Below, one piece after another: positions 16,203-25,165 of a stretch of DNA of 60,112 bases (the first letter of the stretch is position 1; each line of letters opens with the position of its first letter). The notes under the pieces were generated by a model. It searched no databases, was not told where the DNA came from, and saw nothing but the letters and a program-made list of their open reading frames with translations. This DNA comes from an uncultured Prevotellaceae bacterium. GTDB lineage: Bacteria; Bacteroidota; Bacteroidia; Bacteroidales; Muribaculaceae. The stretch lies in contig CALEJB010000016.1 of assembly GCA_937898675.1 (NCBI GenBank), positions 1 through 60,112 of the forward strand, given 5' to 3'. A program made the translations under genes and the position numbers.

Positions 16203-16947
16203 TAATTCCTAAACGCTTCCATATCATCACAATGATAAACCCCACAATCATGCCGCCCAGGTGGCCAAAGTGGGCGATAGAGTCTAGCGCGCCCGTGGCG
16301 CCAAACACCAGCGACAGCACAAAGAAACCTATCAACGCCCACTTGGCCTTGACAGGGACAGGGATGAACATGATGTACAGCTTCATGTCGGGGAAGAGCA
16401 TGGCAAACGCCGTCATCAGGCCCATGATGGCGCCCGACGCGCCGACGGCCATGAAACGGTAGTTGAAAAACTCGTCGAGCGTGAAATCGGCATGGCCGGT
16501 GTTGGCGGCATTGATGACATCGGCCGCAGTGGTGCCGGCGGGTGCGTTGACCGACTGCAGCAGCACATCCTGCCAGGTGAACTGCCACATCGCCTCGAGC
16601 AGCAGCGACGACCCCAACCCGCACAGCACATAGAACAGCAGGTAGCGCTTGAGGCCAAAGATGCGCTCCAGCAGCGAGCCAAACATCACCAGCGTGAACA
16701 TGTTGAACAGGATGTGGGCAACACCATGAGTGTCGTGCATGAACATGGTGCTGAACAACTGAAGCACATTGAAGTCGCTGCCTTTCCAAAAGTGCAGCGC
16801 CATCATATAGGCCAAGTCAAAACCTGATCCGGGGTTTACCTTGGGAAGGATTATGGCCGCCAGCCACAGCACCACATTGATGATTAACAGATGCTTTGTG
16901 GCGGGAGCCATCCTGCTCCAAAAAGAATTGCTGCCAGAATTCTGCAT
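16177..16947 (-). CDS. Rhomboid-family intramembrane serine protease (first of a pair)
   Basis: 256 aa, six predicted membrane helices. GVAHILFNMFTLVMFG is the rhomboid signature, AVGASGAIMGL holds the catalytic serine and AHFGHLGGMIVG the catalytic histidine. No long tail. It leads a leftward group (rhomboid, rhomboid, EEP, perhaps M3 peptidase) and is divergent from the HU gene. Substrates are unknown. Confidence 0.92.
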   Translation of the reverse strand: MQNSGSNSFWSRMAPATKHLLIINVVLWLAAIILPKVNPGSGFDLAYMMALHFWKGSDFNVLQLFSTMFMHDTHGVAHILFNMFTLVMFGSLLERIFGLKRYLLFYVLCGLGSSLLLEAMWQFTWQDVLLQSVNAPAGTTAADVINAANTGHADFTLDEFFNYRFMAVGASGAIMGLMTAFAMLFPDMKLYIMFIPVPVKAKWALIGFFVLSLVFGATGALDSIAHFGHLGGMIVGFIIVMIWKRLGIIDNHGYYR

Positions 16948-16982
16948 ATTTTATAAAGATAATGTAGCCGTTATAACGAGTA

Positions 16983-16990
16983 CAAAATTA
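16983..16990 (-). promoter_or_regulatory. -7 box of the rhomboid operon
   Basis: TAATTTTG on the minus strand, ~36 bp upstream of the first rhomboid start. I see no clear TTG at the expected upstream spacing. Confidence 0.45.
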
Positions 16991-17083
16991 CAGAAAATGT
17001 CCCGATGATGAGCGTTTTTGCTCCTAAAATCATTATAAATGATGATTTTTTGAGTAAAAAGTGCATTTTTTTTTGCTTAAATT

Positions 17084-17113
17084 TTGGTAAAACCGTTGTT
17101 TTACTTATATTTG
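17084..17113 (+). promoter_or_regulatory. Promoter of the HU gene
   Basis: TTG (17084-17086), a 19-bp spacer, TATATTTG (17106-17113): a full consensus Bacteroidetes sigma-ABfr promoter, as expected for an abundant protein. Confidence 0.7.
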
Positions 17114-17171
17114 CGACCAGAAAACGATTTTTATTTTATTCACTTATCATTCTTTTATCAAAATTTTCACT

Positions 17172-17453
17172 ATGAACAAGACTGAATTAGTACAAGCGAT
17201 CGCCGAAAAAGCGAACCTCAACAAGACTCAGGCTAAGGCCGCTCTCGATGCTACCCTTTGCGCTATTGGCGGTGCCCTCAAGAACAAGGACAAAGTGGCC
17301 CTCATCGGCTTTGGTACCTTCAATGTTGTAAAGAAGGCAGCCCGCAAGGGTGTGAACCCCTCAACCAAGGAGACCATCAAGATTCCCGCAAAGAACGTTA
17401 TCAAGTTCAAAGCCGGTGCCGATCTGAACAAGAAGGTCAACAAGAAGAAATAA
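17172..17453 (+). CDS. HU/IHF-family nucleoid DNA-binding protein
   Basis: 93 aa, the standard HU length. The N-terminal MNKTELVQAIAEKANLNKTQAKAAL helices and the DNA-gripping GFGTFNVVKKAARKGVNPST arm are textbook. It packages and bends chromosomal DNA. Monocistronic: own strong promoter and a terminator with an 8-T run directly downstream. Confidence 0.96.
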   Translation: MNKTELVQAIAEKANLNKTQAKAALDATLCAIGGALKNKDKVALIGFGTFNVVKKAARKGVNPSTKETIKIPAKNVIKFKAGADLNKKVNKKK

Positions 17454-17477
17454 TCATAGACCTGGTTATTGACATCA

Positions 17478-17527
17478 ATCCGCCTGCGCGTCTCGCACGA
17501 GATGAGGCAGGCGGATGCCTTTTTTTT
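17478..17527 (+). terminator. Intrinsic terminator of the HU gene
   Basis: ATCCGCCTGC (17478-17487) pairs with GCAGGCGGAT (17507-17516), followed by GCC and eight T. Confidence 0.85.
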
Positions 17528-17603
17528 AGGCACTGTTTTTTTACCAATAGTATTAATTTTTCAAAAAAAAGGTTTTTTTTGTGTCATTAATATTTTTTTT
17601 GAC

Positions 17604-17611
17604 TATATTTG
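17604..17611 (+). promoter_or_regulatory. -7 box of the second LRR-dockerin gene
   Basis: TATATTTG, with TTG about 22 bp upstream (17579-17581). It gives a ~60-nt leader before the ATG at 17677. Confidence 0.5.
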
Positions 17612-17676
17612 TAGGTTGAAAAATTACCGTGTGTGGAATTATCATTTTTTATCAACTTACTATAACATTAGCGCTT

Positions 17677-20600
17677 ATGAACAAGAAGTTTTCCCTCAAT
17701 TCCTTGGTGCGCTGCCTGTTGCTGGCAGTGGGATGCCTTGCCGTGACCAGTGCCGTGAATGCGGCCAGCGTTACCGTTGACGGCATCAACTACACCACCG
17801 CGACCAAGGGCGCCACCGTTGCCAAGTACACGGTCAAGCCCGACACACTCTTCTACTCGGGCGACATCGTGATTCCCGACTACATCACCTACAACGGCGT
17901 GGACTATCCTGTCATTGCGACGGCAGCCAACGCCTTTTTGGACTGCAAGGACCTGACATCGGTCAAGCTGCCCGCCAGCTGTGTGACCATTGGCCGCAAC
18001 TGCTTCAAGGGCTGCACCTCGCTGACCGCCAGCCCCATTCCCGAGACTGCCACCAGCGTGGGCAGCGGCGTGTTCAACGGCTGCACCAGCCTGCAAGAGG
18101 TCACCATCTGGCCGGGTTGGGCCAAGCCCATCAGCGAGGAGTTTGCCAACTGCCCCAGCCTCAAGCGATTCATCATCGCCCCGGGTGCTGACTCGGTGGT
18201 GATGAAGATCAACGCCTTTGGCAGCACCACCGAGGCCCGCGTGGCACTCAACACCATTGAGTACCTGTACATGGGCCGCAACATGGACGCCAGCCTGTAC
18301 ACCAACGCCGAGCAGCCCTTCCACAACATGGCGGGCCTGAAGACACTGGTCATTGGCGGCGAGACCACAAAGTTGCAGTCGACTGTCTTCCAGGGTGCTA
18401 CCGCCTTGACGTCGCTGACGTTTGAGGCCGGCAACAAGATTACGAGCATCGGCTCAAGCGCCTTCTCGGGCTGCACCTCGCTGCCCAGCGTTGCGCTGCC
18501 CGCCGGCGTCACCGTCATCGAGCAGAGCGTGTTCAACAGTTGCCGCTCGCTGACGTCCTGCACCATGAGCGACAACGTGACGAGCATCGGCATCACCGCG
18601 TTCTACAACACGGGCCTCACCTCGTTCAACTTCCCCAGCGCGCTGACCACCATTGGCCAGAACGCATTTGAGAACGCCCCCCTGACGGGCAACATCACCC
18701 TGCCCTCCGGCGTGACCAGCATCGGCAGCCAGGCATTTGCCGGCACCCGCATCACGGGCGTGAGCATTCCCGCCGGCGTGACCAGCATCGGCAGTGCCGC
18801 GTTTGCGCCCATCGCCACGCTGGCAAGCATCAATCTGGCCTCGGGCAACGCCAACTTCAAGGTTGTCAACGGCGTGCTGCTCAACACCGCCGGCACCCGT
18901 CTGCTGGTGACCGCCCACGAGAGCAACATCGGCGCCACCTATAGCAACCCCACCGTGACCACCATCGACAACTATGGCATGGCCTATGTGCCCTTTGCCA
19001 GCATCGACCTGCCCGCTCTGGCCACCGTCGGCAACTACGGCTTTGCCTATAGCGACCTCGAGAGCTTTACGCTGGCCAGCAACGTGAGCGTGGGTCAGAA
19101 CATCTTCTGCGGTTCGGCACTTGAGTCGATTGTCATTGCCGAAGGCCGCAACGAGATTCCCCAGGGCCTGTGCGCCCAGTGCACCCAGCTCACCAGCGTG
19201 ACGCTGCCCAGCACCACCACCAACATGATGCGCAACTGCTTTGAGGGCTGCACCGCGCTCAAGACCATGGAGATTCCCGCCAACGTGAACTACATGGAGC
19301 CCGGCTCGGTTCCCGCCACCATCAAGGAGCTGCGCGTGCTCAACGCCAACACTCCCGCCCTTGCAGCCGGCGTCTTCAACGCCAGCCAGGGCAACGTGGT
19401 GTGCAAGGTCGCTCCCGGCTCGGTTAACGCCTTCAAGGCCGCCAGCCAGTGGGGCTACCTCAACATCGTGGGCGATCCCACCATCTCGGGCAGCGGTTCT
19501 GCCCTGGGCTGCCCCACCGGCCTGTACTTTGCCACCACCGACGGCAAGCTGATGTATAAGGACGAGGACGGCAACATCGTGGACACCCACTTCAACGCCG
19601 GCTCGCACGCCTTCACGCTGCAGAGCTACAAGAACCGCGTTTATGTGGCCGTTGCAGGCTCCAAGTTCACCTATCAGGATCCCAACCAGCCCCTGGGCGA
19701 CGGCGAGCTCTTCTATGTGAACAACACCAACGGCATCTTCTACCGCGTGACCGTGCTCAACAACGTGGGCTACGCCCCCAGCGAGGACCCCTTCACCATG
19801 AGCATCGACAAGGAGGCCAACAAGATCTACATCAGCGACCGCAACGTGGGCATCCACGAGATGAATGCCGACACCACCGGTCTGTATGGCTCACAGCCCT
19901 TCCTGCTGCAAAACCAGTGGCTGCCCTACTACAACGACGAGATCAGCTGGGGTTCCATCACCGGCGGCTTCGCCCAGGACAAGAACGGCATCTTCTGGAT
20001 GAGCAAGAAGTTCAACGGCCTGTGCCTGCTGCGCTTCAAGAAGAACGACATCTATCCCGACGGTGGCCAGGGCAAGACCAAGCACTACAATGCCCTGTTC
20101 AAGGACGCCATCATCAAGACCTTCTACCTCGATGAGGAGAATGGTTACCTGTACATGCAGATCCAGAGCGACCCCTATGGTTGCGTTCCCGGCATCTACC
20201 GCATAGCCCTGAGCAAGATTGAGAACATGGAGACCGGCGCCGATGTTGCCGGCAACGACGGCCTGCGCATCGCTGACTGCGAACTCATCGACGACTCGCC
20301 CATCAAGAGCGAGGGCCAGGAGCCCAGCGGCGAAATTGCCAACGTGGCACAGATCAACAGCGACGGCGAGAACATCTTCTGGAGTTACATTGCTCCCGCC
20401 ACCGATGCCGATGCCATTACCGGCAGCGTGGCTCTCGATCCCTCCAACCCCCTGCACAAGAGCGGCATCAAGTGCGTCAACGCCAAGAGCGCAACGCCCA
20501 CCGTGGGCTTTGCTGTCGAGGGCGTTGAGGCCTACGGCGTTTGCGGCGCAACCTTTGTTGCTCCCGAGCCCGATGTAGTGAGAGGCGATGCCGACGGCAA

Positions 20601-20760
20601 CGGCGACGTGGACGTGAGCGATATCAGCACCCTCATCGACTATCTGCTCAATGGCTCGCCCTGCAACGCCGACAATGCCGACTGCGACCAGAACGGCGGC
20701 GTGGATGTGAGCGATGTCAGCGCACTCATCGACTATCTGCTGAACGACGTGTGGCCCTAA
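17677..20760 (+). CDS. Large BspA-like LRR surface protein with beta-rich domain and dockerin
   Basis: 1027 aa from MNKKFSLNSL (17677); an in-frame Met 16 codons earlier would spoil the signal peptide. Signal peptide to ~VNAAS, then LRR_5/BspA repeats to about residue 600, again with one NGVLLN island. Residues ~620-930 are different: repeated short beta-blade-like strings (LYFATTDGKLMYKD, NKIYISDRNVGIHEM, GIFWMSKKF) suggesting a propeller-like domain. The C-terminal ~60 residues are a dockerin pair (GDADGNGDVDVSDIST and CDQNGGVDVSDVSALI). It is probably a secreted adhesin or scaffold-linked protein. It is followed by a terminator hairpin. Confidence 0.88.
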   Translation: MNKKFSLNSLVRCLLLAVGCLAVTSAVNAASVTVDGINYTTATKGATVAKYTVKPDTLFYSGDIVIPDYITYNGVDYPVIATAANAFLDCKDLTSVKLPASCVTIGRNCFKGCTSLTASPIPETATSVGSGVFNGCTSLQEVTIWPGWAKPISEEFANCPSLKRFIIAPGADSVVMKINAFGSTTEARVALNTIEYLYMGRNMDASLYTNAEQPFHNMAGLKTLVIGGETTKLQSTVFQGATALTSLTFEAGNKITSIGSSAFSGCTSLPSVALPAGVTVIEQSVFNSCRSLTSCTMSDNVTSIGITAFYNTGLTSFNFPSALTTIGQNAFENAPLTGNITLPSGVTSIGSQAFAGTRITGVSIPAGVTSIGSAAFAPIATLASINLASGNANFKVVNGVLLNTAGTRLLVTAHESNIGATYSNPTVTTIDNYGMAYVPFASIDLPALATVGNYGFAYSDLESFTLASNVSVGQNIFCGSALESIVIAEGRNEIPQGLCAQCTQLTSVTLPSTTTNMMRNCFEGCTALKTMEIPANVNYMEPGSVPATIKELRVLNANTPALAAGVFNASQGNVVCKVAPGSVNAFKAASQWGYLNIVGDPTISGSGSALGCPTGLYFATTDGKLMYKDEDGNIVDTHFNAGSHAFTLQSYKNRVYVAVAGSKFTYQDPNQPLGDGELFYVNNTNGIFYRVTVLNNVGYAPSEDPFTMSIDKEANKIYISDRNVGIHEMNADTTGLYGSQPFLLQNQWLPYYNDEISWGSITGGFAQDKNGIFWMSKKFNGLCLLRFKKNDIYPDGGQGKTKHYNALFKDAIIKTFYLDEENGYLYMQIQSDPYGCVPGIYRIALSKIENMETGADVAGNDGLRIADCELIDDSPIKSEGQEPSGEIANVAQINSDGENIFWSYIAPATDADAITGSVALDPSNPLHKSGIKCVNAKSATPTVGFAVEGVEAYGVCGATFVAPEPDVVRGDADGNGDVDVSDISTLIDYLLNGSPCNADNADCDQNGGVDVSDVSALIDYLLNDVWP

Positions 20761-20794
20761 TCCCCTAGGGTTCATACATTATCTATAACCACGA

Positions 20795-20827
20795 CAAGGG
20801 CTGCCCAATCACCACGGGCAGCCCTTG
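20795..20827 (+). terminator. Terminator of the LRR-dockerin gene
   Basis: CAAGGGCTGCCC (20795-20806) pairs perfectly with 20816-20827 around a 9-nt loop. Confidence 0.7.
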
Positions 20828-20896
20828 CTGTTTAGGAGTAAGGTGTGAAAAGTGAAGGGAAGCGGATGGCAACTCCTGAATTTTGTCGGAATTCTC

Positions 20897-20927
20897 TTGC
20901 GATATTCAACTTTTTTGACGAAATTTG
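20897..20927 (+). promoter_or_regulatory. Possible promoter of the DUF3857 pair
   Basis: TTG (20897-20899), a 20-bp spacer, then GAAATTTG (20920-20927), which keeps the TTTG half of the -7 box. Placed ~26 bp before the ATG at 20954. Confidence 0.4.
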
Positions 20928-20953
20928 CGCAGACAATTCAAAACCTGACAGAT

Positions 20954-22945
20954 ATGATAACCAACAGATTGACACTGCTATGCGTGACGCTGTTCCTGGC
21001 TGCAGCGGCGATGGCACAAACGCTTGAACCCAACCTCAAGTGGGGAAAACCCACCGACGAGGAAATGAACATGACGACATATTCGCCCGACCCCGAGGCC
21101 GAGGCGGTGGTGCTGTTCAGCCAGACCGTGCTGCACTATGACTTGGCGTCAGGCTCGTTCAAGTTGACGACGAATACCAAAAAACGCATCAAGATTCTCA
21201 AGGAAGAAGGAAAAGACAAAGCCAACGGCGCCATCTCATACACATATAACGGGCACCGCCCGGGCCAATGCGAACAGTTGACAAAACTCAAGGCAACGGC
21301 CTATAACATGGTGGACGGGAAACTGGTCAAGACAAAAATGGAGGGCAGCATGGTCAACCATGAGGACGTGACGAACACGCTGCGCTTGACCAAGTTCACC
21401 GTTCCGCAGGTCACCGTGGGCACCGTCATCGAGGTGGAATTTGAGACCGAAAGCGATTTCTTCTACAACATTGACGACTGGTGGGCACAGAGCGAGATAC
21501 CGGTGGTGTACACATCGTTTGACGTGACGGTGCCTGAATATTTCACCTTCAATGTCGATGAGCGCGGCGCCTATCCGCTGCAAAAGAAGATTGAGACCAC
21601 CAACATGACCATGGTGGGCGACGCAGGCAGCGGCGTGCTGCAGTGTGCAGGCAAACGTTATCAGTTTGTAGGCCGCAACCTGCCGGCACTGCGCGACAAG
21701 AAACTGCTCTTTGCGCCGCAATACTACGGCGAGCGCGTGTCGATGGAGCTGAGCGCCATCCAGATACCGGGACGCATGACCAAATTCTTCACCACCAACT
21801 GGGAAGACATCGACAAGGGCCTGCTGGACGACAGTGAATTCGGCGGGCGGTTGGGCAAAAATCCGCTCAAGGCCGAGATGCAGCAGGCGGGTGTGGCCGG
21901 CATCAGCGACCCCAAGGAGCGCGTCATGGCCATCTACAGCCTGCTCAAAGACCACGTGAAATGGAACGAGAAATACACCCTCTATGCCGAGGATGCGGGC
22001 AAGGTGCTCAAGGAAGGCTCGGGCAGCAACGCCAGCATCAACTTCATGCTCATCAACATGCTCAGGGATGCCGGACTGGAGGCTTATCCCGCAGTGTTGC
22101 GTTCGCGCGAGAGGGGATTCCTCACTGTCGCCCGTCCTTCGGCCAAAGAACTCAACACCTGTGTCGTCGCAGTGAAAGCGGGAGACGATTTCTGCTACCT
22201 CGACGGCTCGGTCGAGGACGGCTGGCTCGATGTCCTGCCCGACCACCTGCTGGTGGACCGCGCACGCATCCTGAGCAAGGACAAGCCGTCGCAATGGGTT
22301 GACTTGACGAAACTGTCGGGCGCCCAGACGCGCAGCATGGTCAAGGCCGAACTCCAGCCCGACGGGACAATCGAGGCCGATGTGCAGACCAAGTTCACGG
22401 GCTCGGAGGCCGCCTATCTGCGGCACGAGTTCCGCACGGCACCTGACAGCGCCACTTATGTGTCGGAACTGGAGAAGAAACTGAACTGCGAAATTGAGTC
22501 TATCAACCTTGAGGGGCATCACGGGCTGGGACAGGAAGCAGAGCGTAAAATGCATGTGACCAAGCAGAACGACGCGGCAGGCGACATGATATACCTCAAC
22601 CCGTGGGTGATGGCCGTGATGTCCGAGAACCCGCTCACCGAGGAGCAGCGCACGCTGCCTGCCGAGTTCCCGCACATCGAGACCGAGGCCCTGACCTCAG
22701 TCATCACCCTTCCCGACGGATATGAGGTGGAGGAACTGCCTCAAAACCTGGTGATGAAAAGCGAGGACGGCGCGTTGAGTTGCCTCATCGCCTCGGGCGT
22801 TAACGGCAATACGCTGTCGTCGAGATGCCAGATACAAATCAACAAGATTTTCTTTGCGCCCAACGAGTATTCCGCCGTCAAAAGTTTCATCGACGAGGTC
22901 TATAAGCGGCTGCAAGATGTCATCGTCATCAAGAAAGTGTCATGA
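20954..22945 (+). CDS. DUF3857/transglutaminase-like protein, catalytic residues missing
   Basis: 663 aa, start at 20954 (MITNRLTLLCVTLF) giving a proper signal peptide cut after AAAMAQ; the frame extends upstream without features. Residues ~40-230 are a DUF3857 domain, ~290-420 a transglutaminase-like fold, and the rest DUF3858-like beta domain. At the usual GDCxxKA site it reads GSNASINFMLINML, and the His strand reads ELNTCVVAV, so Cys and His are both lost. It is exported and probably binds peptides or partners rather than cutting or cross-linking. Its stop overlaps the next gene by 4 bp (ATGA). Confidence 0.85.
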   Translation: MITNRLTLLCVTLFLAAAAMAQTLEPNLKWGKPTDEEMNMTTYSPDPEAEAVVLFSQTVLHYDLASGSFKLTTNTKKRIKILKEEGKDKANGAISYTYNGHRPGQCEQLTKLKATAYNMVDGKLVKTKMEGSMVNHEDVTNTLRLTKFTVPQVTVGTVIEVEFETESDFFYNIDDWWAQSEIPVVYTSFDVTVPEYFTFNVDERGAYPLQKKIETTNMTMVGDAGSGVLQCAGKRYQFVGRNLPALRDKKLLFAPQYYGERVSMELSAIQIPGRMTKFFTTNWEDIDKGLLDDSEFGGRLGKNPLKAEMQQAGVAGISDPKERVMAIYSLLKDHVKWNEKYTLYAEDAGKVLKEGSGSNASINFMLINMLRDAGLEAYPAVLRSRERGFLTVARPSAKELNTCVVAVKAGDDFCYLDGSVEDGWLDVLPDHLLVDRARILSKDKPSQWVDLTKLSGAQTRSMVKAELQPDGTIEADVQTKFTGSEAAYLRHEFRTAPDSATYVSELEKKLNCEIESINLEGHHGLGQEAERKMHVTKQNDAAGDMIYLNPWVMAVMSENPLTEEQRTLPAEFPHIETEALTSVITLPDGYEVEELPQNLVMKSEDGALSCLIASGVNGNTLSSRCQIQINKIFFAPNEYSAVKSFIDEVYKRLQDVIVIKKVS

Positions 22946-24798
22946 GACAACTCATTATCATACTCCTGCTGATGGCGTGCTTGATGCCTGCCGCGGCACA
23001 GACGGTTGACGCGGTGGTGCTGCAGTCGTCCACCGAGGTTGACTGCCGTGACATGCGCAACACGCGCATCAGCGAGCGGCGCGTCTATCGCCTGCTGCAT
23101 GAGCGGGCCAGCGACATGGCGCAGTTTGAGATAGGATGCAACAAGTGGCAAAAGTTGACCGACTTTAGCGGTCAAGTGACCGATGCCGCCGGCAAGGTGA
23201 TTCGCAAGTTCAAGAAAGGCGAACTCAAGCGCAGCGACCTGAGCACGGGCCTGGCCGACGACCTGTATACGCTCTCGCTTGACTACACGCCGCCCAGTTA
23301 CCCCATCACCATCGAGTTCAACTGGGTGAGCGAGGGCAACAACGGCAATTTCGGCTTCCCGGCCATGACACCCATCGAAGCCTACAACACCCAGGTGGAA
23401 CACGCCAGTTATGTGCTCACGGCACCCGCCGAGATGGATTGCCGCCACCTGTGCCTCAACACGGCTGCACAGGTGACGCAAAGCACTGCGGCCGACGGGC
23501 GCATCCGCTATGAAGCGCACATGGACAACCTGCCCGCCATCGCCAGTGAGCCTTGCGCACCGCCTGCCCGCGAGACGCTGCCGCAGATATTGTGGGCGCC
23601 CAGCAAATTTGAGTTCCACGGCGTTGCCGGCGACATGTCCACATGGCAAGGGTTGGGTGCTTGGAACCAGTCGTTGCGCACGGGACGGCTGGAACTGTCG
23701 CCCGAATTCAAGGCACAACTGCACAACATGACCGACACCTGCCCCGACGACCGCAGCAAGGTGGATGTCATCTACCGTCACCTGGGCCAAACCACGCGCT
23801 ATGTGAGCATCCAGTTGGGCATCGGCGGATGGCAGCCGTTTCCCGCCAGCGAGGTATGCCGCACCGGCTTTGGCGACTGCAAAGGCCTGGCTAACTACAT
23901 GTGCGCCATGCTGCACGAGGCGGGCCTGCCGGCCAACTATGTGGTCATCGGCAACAACAGGCGCCACATGGTCACTGAGTTCCCGTCCAATCAGTTCAAC
24001 CATGCCATTGCCCAGGTGCCGCTGACGGGCGACACGCTATGGCTTGAGTGCACGGCGGCCGCCTATATGCCGCTGGGATATGTGCACAGCGGCATTGCCG
24101 GTAACGACGCGTTGCTGGTTGACGACGACGGCGGGCATCTGGTCAGTCTGCCCGATTACGCCCCCGAACAGAATGTGTCGTACAACAACGCACACATCAC
24201 GTTGCAGGACGATGGCAGCGCCGTTGTTGACGCCAACATGCGATATGAGTGCAAGCAGTACGAGGACATGATGCCGCTGACGACGCTCACCGAGCAGCAG
24301 CGCCGCGATGCCATGCTCCGGTGCGTCAACCTGTCGGCGGTCACGCTTGGCGATTTCACCTTCACCGAGCACAAGCAGAGTTACGCCACGCCGCACATCG
24401 ACGTGTCGATGCAACTTGAAGCCCGCAAACTGGCCAACATCACCGGCTCACGCATGTTTGTCCCGGTGGGCATCTTTCACAAAGTGACCGTGCCGCGTGC
24501 CTTGCAACAACGCGTGCAACCCGTTGACATTGACTATGGCTATGCCGATATCGACACGTTGGTGATATTCATTCCCGAAGGTTATGAGATTGAGGCCCTG
24601 CCGCAGATGGTGAGCGAGACAACGCCCCTGGGCGAACTGGAACAGGCCTTCGAAGCCGGCGAAGGCACCGTCACCGTCGTCACGCGCCACCTGATGCGCA
24701 ACGGCCGCTATCCCGCCGAGGAGTACGACACCCTGCGCGCACTCAAGACAGCCGCCAAGCGCGCCTACGAACAGCGCATCGTACTGCGCAGGAAATAA
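22942..24798 (+). CDS. DUF3857/transglutaminase-like protein with intact Cys-His
   Basis: 618 aa. Signal peptide (MRQLIIILLLMACLMPAAAQ), DUF3857 domain, then a transglutaminase-like core with GFGDCKGLANYM (catalytic Cys), FNHAIAQVP (His) and a following LWLECT strand with Glu in place of the usual Asp. Its ATG overlaps the stop of the upstream paralogue by 4 bp, so they are made together, perhaps as an active-inactive complex in the periplasm. Substrate unknown; the family is widespread in Bacteroidetes. Confidence 0.87.
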   Translation: MRQLIIILLLMACLMPAAAQTVDAVVLQSSTEVDCRDMRNTRISERRVYRLLHERASDMAQFEIGCNKWQKLTDFSGQVTDAAGKVIRKFKKGELKRSDLSTGLADDLYTLSLDYTPPSYPITIEFNWVSEGNNGNFGFPAMTPIEAYNTQVEHASYVLTAPAEMDCRHLCLNTAAQVTQSTAADGRIRYEAHMDNLPAIASEPCAPPARETLPQILWAPSKFEFHGVAGDMSTWQGLGAWNQSLRTGRLELSPEFKAQLHNMTDTCPDDRSKVDVIYRHLGQTTRYVSIQLGIGGWQPFPASEVCRTGFGDCKGLANYMCAMLHEAGLPANYVVIGNNRRHMVTEFPSNQFNHAIAQVPLTGDTLWLECTAAAYMPLGYVHSGIAGNDALLVDDDGGHLVSLPDYAPEQNVSYNNAHITLQDDGSAVVDANMRYECKQYEDMMPLTTLTEQQRRDAMLRCVNLSAVTLGDFTFTEHKQSYATPHIDVSMQLEARKLANITGSRMFVPVGIFHKVTVPRALQQRVQPVDIDYGYADIDTLVIFIPEGYEIEALPQMVSETTPLGELEQAFEAGEGTVTVVTRHLMRNGRYPAEEYDTLRALKTAAKRAYEQRIVLRRK

Positions 24799-24965
24799 TT
24801 TTCCATCCTGAAGACCAGCGCATTAAAGCAACTTGGACAACTTTAGACAAGATAATCATTGTCACAAGTTGCCCCAGTTGTCTTTTATTTCACAGCCTGG
24901 TGGCCGGGTCAAGTTCGTGATAATTCGCAGGCAAGAATGCGGGTGGGTACTGTTGCGGTAAGGGC

Positions 24966-25052
24966 AAAAAAAAGGATTAACCTTTCCTATTGTCCAACAG
25001 TAAAGTTAATCCGAAACTCTTTGATAAATCAGAATGATTCTTTTCCCTTTAT
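24966..25052 (-). ncRNA. Candidate ~87-nt small RNA
   Basis: On the minus strand a consensus promoter (25059-25089) is followed by a short transcript ending in a strong terminator: GGATTAAC (complement of 25005-25012) pairs with its partner (24974-24981), further pairs form inside, and eight U follow (24966-24973 read as A on the plus strand). No ORF fits. It sits in the 367-bp gap 24799-25165, downstream of the convergent DUF3857 pair and transcribed in the same direction as the symporter gene. Family unknown to me. Confidence 0.6.
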
Positions 25053-25058
25053 GCACCG

Positions 25059-25089
25059 CAAAGATAATATCATTTTTTCATACACAAAA
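25059..25089 (-). promoter_or_regulatory. Promoter of the candidate small RNA
   Basis: Minus-strand TATCTTTG (25059-25066) with TTTTG 18 bp upstream (25085-25089). The nearest downstream leftward feature is the terminator at 24966-25012. Confidence 0.65.
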
Positions 25090-25165
25090 CTTTTCGTCAT
25101 ATTTTTTGCAAAAAAATTGCTTTTTTAATCAAAAACAGTGTAGAAATCATTCCTATGTGAATCAA

